From: Ruminococcus sp.
Lineage (GTDB): Bacteria; Bacillota; Clostridia; Oscillospirales; Ruminococcaceae
DNA length: 9,207 nucleotides
NCBI GenBank assembly: GCA_029063695.1
Contig: JAIDNR010000054.1
Location: 1 to 9,207 of the forward strand
Direction of reading: 5' to 3'
Shown piece by piece: positions 1 to 5,757 of this stretch. The position numbers were made by a program, and so were the translations under genes. The notes under the pieces are model-generated. The model was not told where the DNA came from. It saw nothing but the letters and a program-made list of their open reading frames with translations, and did not search any database. Each line of letters starts with the position of its first letter. Within the stretch, counting starts at the first letter, position 1.

Positions 1-41
1 CCGACAAGATTATAAATTTTTGATGCGTTTTTACGCTTCAT
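1..41 (-). CDS. 5' end of a divergent gene, product unknown (partial)
   Basis: On the minus strand an ATG at 41-39 opens a frame that stays open to the window edge (13 complete codons, beginning M-K-R-K-N-A-S-K). A GGAG ribosome binding site lies at 51-48, six bases upstream of the ATG, which is the main reason to believe the start. The N-terminus is basic, with no signal peptide visible in the few residues present. It would be transcribed divergently from the HAD-ior operon. The product cannot be named from 13 residues. A chance start is possible, but the GGAG plus ATG spacing is good. Confidence 0.5.
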   Translation of the reverse strand, partial: MKRKNASKIYNLV

Positions 42-94
42 TTTATTCTCCGACTTTTATTTTAACAAATATTTTTGAAATAATAAATAAAATC

Positions 95-123
95 TTCACT
101 TTTTTGATTAAATATGATATAAT
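95..123 (+). promoter_or_regulatory. sigma-A-type promoter of the HAD-ior operon
   Basis: The -10 box is a perfect TATAAT at 118-123 with an extended TGA just before it (115-117). The -35 box is TTCACT at 95-100, four of six matches to consensus, with a 17-base spacer. Transcription would start near 130, leaving a leader of about 20 bases that contains little beyond the AGGAG site at 140-144. There is therefore no room for a riboswitch or attenuator in the leader. No clear operator palindrome is seen, so regulation may be weak or act from outside this window. Confidence 0.7.
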
Positions 124-139
124 TATTCTATTAATAGTC

Positions 140-144
140 AGGAG
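140..144 (+). promoter_or_regulatory. ribosome binding site that sets a TTG start
   Basis: AGGAG sits eight bases before the TTG at 153-155. No ATG in this frame is near a comparable site, and the protein read from the TTG begins exactly where HAD proteins begin (M-E-K-I-L-F-I-S-D-L-D-G-T). This supports a non-ATG start. Confidence 0.8.
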
Positions 145-152
145 TTGATTTT

Positions 153-1685
153 TTGGAGAAGATACTTTTTATTTCAGACCTTGACGGCACATTGCTCAAC
201 TCAGATGGTAAACTTTCTGATTATACAATAAATACGATGAATAATCTTATAAAAAATGGAATATATTTTACTTTTGCAACAGCAAGAACGATATATTCAG
301 CAAAGCCTATAACAAGTGGGCTTAATGCGAATGTGCCATGTATACTTAATAATGGTGCAAGCGTTTACGATATGCAGACGGGCGAATATATCAGAAATAA
401 TTACATACCGCAGAAAACAGCGGAAAAAATATTATCTGCATTCAGAAATAATGGTGTGTATTGTTTTGTATTCAAGTTCGTGAATGATATACTTTTAACC
501 TGCTATGATAAAACTACAAATGAAATCATGCAGAAATATGTTGACGAACGAAAGGGACAATACGAAAAGCCGTTCTGTGAATGTGATAATCTGGCAGATG
601 AAATTGATGACAAAGTAATATATATCAATGCTATGGGAGACTATGAAACCCTGCTCCCGATAAGAAATGCTGTAGCGGAAATTAACGGTGCAGACTTTGC
701 ATTCTATAAAGATACATATACGGACAGTTGGTTTCTTGAGACTTTTTCAAGTGAAGCATCAAAGGCAAACGGAATTAAATTTTTGCGTGAGAAATATGGT
801 TTTACAAAAGTCATAGCATTCGGCGATAATTTAAATGATTTAAGTATGTTCAAAGAAGCTGATACTAAAATAGCAATTGGCAATGCAAAGCCTGAACTGA
901 AAGAAAAAGCTGATTTTATGATAGATACAAACGATAACAATGGTGTTGCGGACTGGATTGACAGAGAAGTCAATTTTAAGATGTCATATAAAAATGTATA
1001 TGGCACTGACGGTTATAACAAGTACATTGAAGAATATATGTATCTGTTTGATGATAAGTACATTACTGATACAGTAGTTTACAAATTATCAGAGGGATTT
1101 TCGCTTAGAGAATATATATACGATGACAAGGTGAAAAAATGTGTACTGACTGAAACAGTCGAAAACAGTGGTAAATATACAACAAAAGTCGTTTATGAGT
1201 ACAAGCAGTTCTATGACCATGCCTGTTCCGTCGGAATAATCATGTACCACAGCAACGGACACAGATATTTTCCGTTTCATATTGATTTGTATGGCATAAG
1301 CTATCTGGATATTGACACTATGGAAGTATACAATTACATTCCGGAGGGCTATACGCATTTACATCCTGCTCCAATGGGAGAATCTTTTATAATAACAGAT
1401 ATACATTATGATAAAGAGTCGGATTTGATTGCATATGACGGCTGTTATTGGGCTGCTCCGAGTGATGTTATGGTAGGGGATTTTTCAAATCCGCTTAATT
1501 TCAATCCGCATCTGATAAATCTGCATTATATATTTGACCCTGAATATGTATATGATGATATTTGCTTTAAAGAGTGGAAAAACGGCAGACTTTATGTTAT
1601 GTGCGATTCCAAAACAGAAAAATCTGTAAGCGTAAATGAGCTTAAAGAAATGATAAATGAATTAACAGATAAAGGAGAAAAGTAA
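153..1685 (+). CDS. Cof-type HAD phosphatase fused to a C-terminal domain of unknown function
   Basis: A 510-residue protein in two parts. Residues 1 to about 276 form a complete Cof/type-IIB HAD hydrolase, a family that removes phosphate from sugar phosphates, FMN-like cofactors and similar small molecules in the cytoplasm. Visible motifs are DLDGT at 9-13 (nucleophile D9, acid D11), T43 in FATAR, K204 in SKANG and the metal-binding GDNLND at 224-229; the cap lies between about 80 and 195. Residues 277-510 are an extra domain rich in aromatic residues and short beta-like stretches, with conspicuous segments FPFHIDLYGISYLDID (374-389), GESFIITDIHYD (409-420) and YDGCYWAAPSDVMVG (428-442). It has no membrane segment. 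The HAD part alone has the usual family length, so the tail is an addition. The joint contains a methionine (M277, codon 981-983) but no good ribosome site, so I read one polypeptide. The stop abuts the iorA start. Substrate unknown. Confidence 0.85.
   Translation: MEKILFISDLDGTLLNSDGKLSDYTINTMNNLIKNGIYFTFATARTIYSAKPITSGLNANVPCILNNGASVYDMQTGEYIRNNYIPQKTAEKILSAFRNNGVYCFVFKFVNDILLTCYDKTTNEIMQKYVDERKGQYEKPFCECDNLADEIDDKVIYINAMGDYETLLPIRNAVAEINGADFAFYKDTYTDSWFLETFSSEASKANGIKFLREKYGFTKVIAFGDNLNDLSMFKEADTKIAIGNAKPELKEKADFMIDTNDNNGVADWIDREVNFKMSYKNVYGTDGYNKYIEEYMYLFDDKYITDTVVYKLSEGFSLREYIYDDKVKKCVLTETVENSGKYTTKVVYEYKQFYDHACSVGIIMYHSNGHRYFPFHIDLYGISYLDIDTMEVYNYIPEGYTHLHPAPMGESFIITDIHYDKESDLIAYDGCYWAAPSDVMVGDFSNPLNFNPHLINLHYIFDPEYVYDDICFKEWKNGRLYVMCDSKTEKSVSVNELKEMINELTDKGEK
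1671..1677 (+). promoter_or_regulatory. iorA ribosome binding site inside the HAD gene
   Basis: AAAGGAG is eight bases before the iorA ATG and lies within the last codons of the HAD gene, whose TAA (1683-1685) directly abuts that ATG. The arrangement implies co-transcription and probable translational coupling of the two genes. Confidence 0.8.
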
Positions 1686-3416
1686 ATGAAAAAATTAATG
1701 TTAGGAAATGAAGCTTTTGCAAGAGGTTTATACGAGGCAGGCTGTAAGATTGTATCAAGCTATCCAGGTACGCCGTCTACCGAAATTACTGAGGAAGTCG
1801 CAAAGTATGATGAAGTATACGCTGAATGGGCACCCAATGAAAAGGTAGCAATGGAAACAGCTTTAGGTGCATCAATAGCAGGAGCAAGAAGTTTCTGTGG
1901 TATGAAGCACGTCGGACTTAATGTTGCCGCCGACCCTCTTTATACTGCCGCTTATACGGGCGTTAATGCAGGTATGGTTATAGCAGTAGCAGATGACCAG
2001 GGTATGCACTCATCACAGAATGAACAGGACAGCAGACATCATGCAATTGCATCAAAAGTACCTATGATTGAGCCGTCCGATTCAGGCGAATGCAAGGAGT
2101 TTGTAAAGCTTGCATTTGAGATTTCAGAAAATTTCGATACTCCCGTAATCGTAAGAATGTCAACAAGAGTTGCACACTCACAGAGTATTGTTGATACTGA
2201 GGACAGACAGGAGCTTGAATTAAAGGAATACACAAAAACTCCGCAGAAATATGTCATGATGCCTGCATTCGCAAAAGGCAGACACGTATTTGTTGAGGAG
2301 CGTACACAGAAACTCACTGAATATGCTGAAACAAGCCCGCTGAACCGTGTGGAAATTTCCGAAACTGCTGAATTTGGTGTAATTACTAACGGTGCGGCTT
2401 ATCAGTATGTAAAGGAAGCACTGGGCGATAAAGCGTCTGTACTTAAATTAGGTATGGTCAATCCCATGCCTGTAAAGCTGATACAGGATTTTGCCGCAAA
2501 ATACGACAGAATAATCATTGTTGAGGAACTCGATGGCATTATCGAATCACACTGCCGCAATATAGGAGTAAACAACATTGAGGGCAAGAGTATTTTCGGA
2601 TATATAGGCGAAATCAATCAGTCTGTAATTGCAGAAAAACTGCTTGGCGAAAAGAAGGAATCCGTTTCACTTGATGAAAATATTCCTATGCGTCCGCCTG
2701 TTATGTGTGCAGGCTGTCCGCACAGAGGACTTTTCTACTGCCTGAAAAAACTGGGAGTCACTGTTTCGGGTGACATCGGCTGTTATACTCTCGGTGCTGC
2801 TGCTCCTCTTAATGCTATTGATACAACTATATGTATGGGTGCATCAATATCGGGACTTCACGGATTCAATAAGGCAAGAGGTGCGGAGGCTGAGCATAAG
2901 AGTGTTGCAGTAATCGGTGATTCAACATTCATGCACAGCGGTATGACAGGACTTGTTAATATTGCCTATAATAATTCAAATTCTACTGTTATTATTCTTG
3001 ATAATTCCATTACGGGAATGACAGGTCATCAGCAGAATCCGACTACTGGAAAAAATCTCAAGGGTGACCCTGCTGCTGCTATAAATCTTGAGGAACTGTG
3101 CAAGGCTATCGGCATAAAGCGAGTCCGTGTAGTTGACCCGTATCATCTTGCTGAGACAGAAACGGCTATAAAAGAGGAACTCGCAGCAGACGAAGCATCT
3201 GTAATTATTTCACGCCGTCCGTGTGCTTTGCTTAAATACGTCAAACACAATGCACCGTTCAAAGTTAATTCTGATAAGTGTATAGACTGTAAGGCTTGTA
3301 TGAAACTGGGCTGTCCTGCTATTTCAATCAGAAACAAAAAGGCAGTAATAGACCATACTCAGTGCGTTGGCTGTGGAATATGCAAGGAGCAGTGTAAATT
3401 TGGAGCTATCGAATAA
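1686..3416 (+). CDS. iorA: indolepyruvate:ferredoxin oxidoreductase, alpha subunit
   Basis: The large subunit of IOR, which interconverts aryl pyruvates (indolepyruvate, phenylpyruvate, 4-hydroxyphenylpyruvate) plus CoA with aryl-acetyl-CoA plus CO2, using ferredoxin as electron partner in the cytoplasm. The 576 residues are close to full family length. Order: the pyrimidine-binding domain at the N-terminus (SSYPGTPSTEI at 24-34, GMKHVGLNVAADP at 72-84, DDQGMHSSQNEQDSR at 103-117); a middle linking domain; the family signature PPVMCAGCPHRG (337-348 region); the thiamine-diphosphate domain with GDIGCYTLG (362-370) and the GDS...LDN metal/cofactor motif (411-413 to 440); then a bacterial-ferredoxin tail with two 4Fe-4S sites, cysteines 532, 535, 538, 543 and 560, 563, 566, 570. 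The first site has spacing C-x2-C-x2-C-x4-C-P and the second C-x2-C-x2-C-x3-C. All key residues are present. Its partner iorB is not adjacent, as is usual, but 1.8 kb downstream. The next gene overlaps its 3' end by 17 bases. Confidence 0.97.
   Translation: MKKLMLGNEAFARGLYEAGCKIVSSYPGTPSTEITEEVAKYDEVYAEWAPNEKVAMETALGASIAGARSFCGMKHVGLNVAADPLYTAAYTGVNAGMVIAVADDQGMHSSQNEQDSRHHAIASKVPMIEPSDSGECKEFVKLAFEISENFDTPVIVRMSTRVAHSQSIVDTEDRQELELKEYTKTPQKYVMMPAFAKGRHVFVEERTQKLTEYAETSPLNRVEISETAEFGVITNGAAYQYVKEALGDKASVLKLGMVNPMPVKLIQDFAAKYDRIIIVEELDGIIESHCRNIGVNNIEGKSIFGYIGEINQSVIAEKLLGEKKESVSLDENIPMRPPVMCAGCPHRGLFYCLKKLGVTVSGDIGCYTLGAAAPLNAIDTTICMGASISGLHGFNKARGAEAEHKSVAVIGDSTFMHSGMTGLVNIAYNNSNSTVIILDNSITGMTGHQQNPTTGKNLKGDPAAAINLEELCKAIGIKRVRVVDPYHLAETETAIKEELAADEASVIISRRPCALLKYVKHNAPFKVNSDKCIDCKACMKLGCPAISIRNKKAVIDHTQCVGCGICKEQCKFGAIE
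3384..3389 (+). promoter_or_regulatory. ribosome binding site embedded in the last iorA cluster motif
   Basis: AAGGAG encodes K567-E568 of IorA, between the third and fourth cysteines of the second 4Fe-4S site, and sits ten bases before a TTG at 3400-3402 in another frame. It is the best start signal for the overlapping downstream gene. The earlier TTG at 3367 in the same frame has no such site. Confidence 0.6.
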
Positions 3417-3891
3417 GTATGAATATATAAGTATTCTCAGATTTATTTTCATTGACTGCGAAAAATATCTGATATGGCACAATGACGATAAGGGCAAAGA
3501 TGTAGTTGAAATCAGGAATAATAAAATACTTGTATTTGATACTCTTGAATCTGCTGAAAAATTTGCAGGCGATGACTGTGAGTGTTGGGAATATAATATA
3601 TCTGAACTTGAAAAGTTTATCCATGCTCATAATAAAAATTTTGACTGCAAAATTATTCTGGATTTCTGGAATATTTTCAATGATATTCTGTACTCATTCG
3701 GGGAGAAAATCCCCGATGAACGTACAAAGCGTTCTGACAGGTGCTATAATAAGCTGTTTTTCGGAAATAATCTGCCTGCCATCACACCGGACGGAGAATG
3801 CTATATTCCTGTATTTACAAGAAAAGAACGTAAGAATATCAGAAGAATTTTATCTTATGGCATTGATTTTATGTATAGAAATATGGAGTGA
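3400..3891 (+). CDS. small soluble protein, immunity-protein-like (function unknown)
   Basis: A 163-residue soluble protein without signal peptide or membrane segment. I chose the TTG at 3400 because AAGGAG precedes it by ten bases; this makes a 17-base overlap with iorA. The reading frame could be extended to a TTG at 3367, but that adds 11 residues with no site in front. Visible features: a hydrophobic start (ISILRFIFID, 10-19), a segment VVEIRNNKILVFDTLESAEKFA (about 35-56), a central LDFWNIFNDIL (87-97), and a C-terminal block KLFFGNNLPAITPDGECYIPVF (about 118-139) followed by a basic stretch RKERKNIRRIL (141-151). The size, the lack of enzyme motifs and the pairing with another small acidic gene resemble the immunity proteins found with polymorphic toxins, but this is style only. 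A competing frame at 3506-3904 is rejected as a shadow. It ends five bases before the next ATG. Confidence 0.7.
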   Translation: MELSNKYEYISILRFIFIDCEKYLIWHNDDKGKDVVEIRNNKILVFDTLESAEKFAGDDCECWEYNISELEKFIHAHNKNFDCKIILDFWNIFNDILYSFGEKIPDERTKRSDRCYNKLFFGNNLPAITPDGECYIPVFTRKERKNIRRILSYGIDFMYRNME

Positions 3892-3896
3892 TTATT

Positions 3897-4271
3897 ATGA
3901 ATGAAATATATACAGAATTTGAAAACTGGCTTGATAGTCTGCTTGAAAATAACAATATGCCCGACGAAACGTTAGCTTTTTGCTTTAATTTGTACGAGGA
4001 ATCGTCTGAGGACAGCGTTTACAGTGTACAGCTTGTTGCCTGTGATAAGTTCGACAAGGACGACTCCGACTGGGCTTGTGAAGAATGCTGGTCATCTGAG
4101 GAAGATATTTTCTATATTGAACTTTCCGACGAACAGGATAAGGACTGGAAATCCGCACAGGAACTTATAAAATCATGGGTGCAGGAATATATGAAAACCT
4201 GTGATACTTTATCTGCAAAACCTGTTGCAATCGGATTCATTGATGGTGACCTTGAATTGATTAATTCATAA
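3897..4271 (+). CDS. very acidic small protein, immunity-like or DNA-mimic-like (function unknown)
   Basis: A 124-residue soluble protein. GGAG at 3885-3888 lies eight bases before the ATG at 3897, so this start is preferred over the in-frame GTG at 3888, which overlaps the previous stop. The composition is striking: about 32 Asp/Glu against 7 Lys, with no Arg and no His, giving a net charge near -25, plus five Trp and five Cys. The densest acidic stretch runs from about residue 48 to 82 (for example CDKFDKDDSDWACEEC). No enzyme motif, signal peptide or membrane segment is visible. Such charge is typical of immunity proteins that bind basic nucleases and of nucleic-acid mimics; either role is inference. 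It follows the 3400-3891 gene by five bases, so the two are likely co-translated and may act together. I do not recognise the family with certainty. Confidence 0.75.
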   Translation: MNEIYTEFENWLDSLLENNNMPDETLAFCFNLYEESSEDSVYSVQLVACDKFDKDDSDWACEECWSSEEDIFYIELSDEQDKDWKSAQELIKSWVQEYMKTCDTLSAKPVAIGFIDGDLELINS

Positions 4272-4288
4272 ACAGAAAGGAATTTAAA

Positions 4289-4867
4289 ATGGAGAACTAT
4301 GGAGAATCAAAAGTCATTACAGCTTTAAAAGGACTTCTTGGTGCGATTATCGGTGCAGTTCCGGGTATGTTAATTTGGATTATTCTCGGAAAAATCGGCT
4401 TTGTTTTTTCAGCTGTAGGAATACTTATAGGTCTTGGAATCATCATGGGATTTGCTTTTTTTACAAAAAATGCAGATGTTCCGTTGTGGATTATGTTTGT
4501 GATTTTTTTCGGAGTATTTGCCGTGGCTATGATTTTATCCGAAAAAATCGTATGGACTTGGGAACTTGCCTCAACTTTCAAAGAATATCTTCCTGTTTTC
4601 CGTGAAGATATTATAGCAGGTGCTATAGCTGAGGATTCCACTCTTACAAGAACAGAAGTTGAAAATATTCTGACAGATGAACTGTTTACTGAAATAATTG
4701 AAGAAAATTTCGGTATAAAGGAAGGTACTTTCGGCGAATGCTTCTCAAATTTCAGTACACTGCTTGAAAATCTTGATATGAAAGGCAAATATATAGCATC
4801 TCTTGCAAAGAGCAGTCTTTTTGGCATTATCGGCGGAATCGGTATTTTTGCAAAAATGGGAAAATAA
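4289..4867 (+). CDS. integral membrane protein of unknown function
   Basis: A 192-residue protein with AGAAAGG at 4274-4280 eight bases before its ATG. Three hydrophobic helices are clear at about residues 12-33, 36-58 and 65-84, and a weaker Gly/Ile-rich segment occurs at 171-189 (LAKSSLFGIIGGIGIFAKM). Between them, residues about 90-168 form a polar, mostly acidic domain with likely helices (REDIIAGAIAEDSTLTRTEVENIL). The N-terminal short tail is polar and there is no cleavable signal peptide. No transporter signature, catalytic motif or ion-binding pattern is seen. It sits 17 bases after the acidic gene in the block between iorA and iorB. Its role is unknown; an envelope partner for one of the neighbouring small proteins is only a guess. 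Confidence 0.75.
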   Translation: MENYGESKVITALKGLLGAIIGAVPGMLIWIILGKIGFVFSAVGILIGLGIIMGFAFFTKNADVPLWIMFVIFFGVFAVAMILSEKIVWTWELASTFKEYLPVFREDIIAGAIAEDSTLTRTEVENILTDELFTEIIEENFGIKEGTFGECFSNFSTLLENLDMKGKYIASLAKSSLFGIIGGIGIFAKMGK

Positions 4868-4902
4868 AATGAGGAAACCGTATCATAAAATAATTTTTTC
4901 TT

Positions 4903-5163
4903 ATGTCAAGACAGTATTCGGCTGTATCGGTTACTTTATATGGAACGACAAAAGGTCATAAACCACGAATTGAAGATTGTGTCAATTTTAATGAGGTATC
5001 TGAGATTCAGGAAAAATATGATAATAAAAGAGTTATGAACACAGCTCTGGAGTCATTAAAAGTTGACTATGAGGAAAAGGATAAAATTGATAAACTCATT
5101 ACAGAGCAGAAAAGAAATAATTATAAGTATAAAGATGATTCTGCGGAAATGGATTCTTTATAA
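4903..5163 (+). CDS. small hypothetical protein, possibly a frameshifted remnant
   Basis: An 86-residue hydrophilic frame. The first half (SVTLYGTTKGHKPRIEDC, residues 9-26) looks protein-like, and the second half is highly charged and probably helical (KVDYEEKDKIDKLITEQKRN, 53-72). The ATG at 4903 has no ribosome binding site: the bases before it are a T-rich run, and an in-frame stop occurs at 4891-4893. A different frame starts at ATG 4869, two bases after the preceding stop, with a weak GGG at 4858-4860, and ends at 4961 after 30 codons. Removing one T from the T6 run at 4894-4899 would join that start to this frame, so the gene may carry a one-base shift, or may be a surviving fragment of a longer gene. 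No known family recognised. It is followed by iorB after 21 bases. Confidence 0.5.
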   Translation: MSRQYSAVSVTLYGTTKGHKPRIEDCVNFNEVSEIQEKYDNKRVMNTALESLKVDYEEKDKIDKLITEQKRNNYKYKDDSAEMDSL

Positions 5164-5170
5164 AATAGAT

Positions 5171-5175
5171 AGGAG
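5171..5175 (+). promoter_or_regulatory. iorB ribosome binding site
   Basis: AGGAG lies nine bases before the iorB ATG at 5185. It means iorB can be translated independently although its usual upstream partner iorA is far away. Confidence 0.75.
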
Positions 5176-5184
5176 ATTTTAGCT

Positions 5185-5757
5185 ATGGAAACTAAATCAA
5201 TTATGATAGTAGGTGTAGGCGGACAGGGTTCGCTTCTTGCATCAAGACTTCTCGGAAATGTACTTCTTGCACAGGGATATGATGTAAAGGTGAGCGAAGT
5301 ACACGGAATGAGCCAGCGTGGCGGTTCTGTTGTTACATACGTAAAATACGGTGACAAAGTATATTCGCCTGTAATCGAAAAAGGAGAGGCAGATGCAGTA
5401 ATCTCATTTGAACTGCTCGAAGCCGCACGTTGTCTGCCTTATCTCAAAAAAGGCGGTAAGCTGATTACTTCAACTCAGCAGATTGACCCCATGCCTGTAA
5501 TCACAGGTGCAATGAAATACCCTGAAAATCTTGTTGAAAAACTTAAGTCGGCAGGTGCAGATATTACAACAGTTGATGCACTCTCACTTGCGGAGCAGGC
5601 AGGTACAGCAAAGGCATCAAATGTTGTACTTATGGGCGTACTTGCATCAAAAATGGACTTTGCAGACGAATTATGGCAGAATGCACTTGAAAAATGTGTT
5701 AAACCGCAGTTCCTTGATATAAATAAAAAGGCTTTTGAACTTGGTAAAAACACATGA
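5185..5757 (+). CDS. iorB: indolepyruvate:ferredoxin oxidoreductase, beta subunit
   Basis: The small (gamma-type) subunit that pairs with IorA to form the active oxidoreductase for aryl 2-oxo acids. The 190 residues match the usual family length. Recognisable motifs are the N-terminal MIVGVGGQGSLLASRLLG (7-24), the conserved EVHGMSQRGGSV (38-49), the SFELLEA segment (74-80) and SNVVLMGVLA near the C-terminus (145-154). No cofactor cysteine cluster is expected in this subunit and none is seen. It is encoded 1.8 kb after iorA instead of next to it, with four small genes between. Its TGA overlaps the ATG of the next gene in an ATGA arrangement, so the lipoprotein gene is likely coupled to it. 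All conserved parts look intact, so the enzyme should be functional despite the split. Confidence 0.95.
   Translation: METKSIMIVGVGGQGSLLASRLLGNVLLAQGYDVKVSEVHGMSQRGGSVVTYVKYGDKVYSPVIEKGEADAVISFELLEAARCLPYLKKGGKLITSTQQIDPMPVITGAMKYPENLVEKLKSAGADITTVDALSLAEQAGTAKASNVVLMGVLASKMDFADELWQNALEKCVKPQFLDINKKAFELGKNT

Noticed and set aside
21..41. A small inverted repeat GCG-TTTTTA-CGC that could be a terminator hairpin
   Set aside because: The stem is only about four base pairs and is not followed by a solid T run; the bases are better explained as the first codons of the minus-strand gene.
3506..3904. An overlapping plus-strand frame of 132 codons
   Set aside because: It lies in another frame of the 3400-3891 gene, has no good ribosome site, runs past the well-supported ATG at 3897, and its Leu/Ile-rich composition is what shifted AT-rich codons give. 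The 3400 frame has a better start and a more protein-like composition.
4297..4827. A 176-codon minus-strand frame opposite the membrane protein gene
   Set aside because: It is antisense to a gene with a proper ribosome site and clear membrane helices, is rich in Ser/Pro/Ile as expected from an antisense reading, and has no convincing start signal.
4869..4961. A separate 30-codon gene starting just after the membrane protein gene
   Set aside because: It overlaps the next frame, has only a weak GGG site and shows no recognisable family; I treat it as the possible 5' part of a frameshifted gene instead.
3400..5163. A mobile element carrying the small genes between iorA and iorB
   Set aside because: No transposase, integrase, terminal inverted repeats, target duplication or tRNA-like attachment site could be seen at either edge, so insertion by a known element is not supported.
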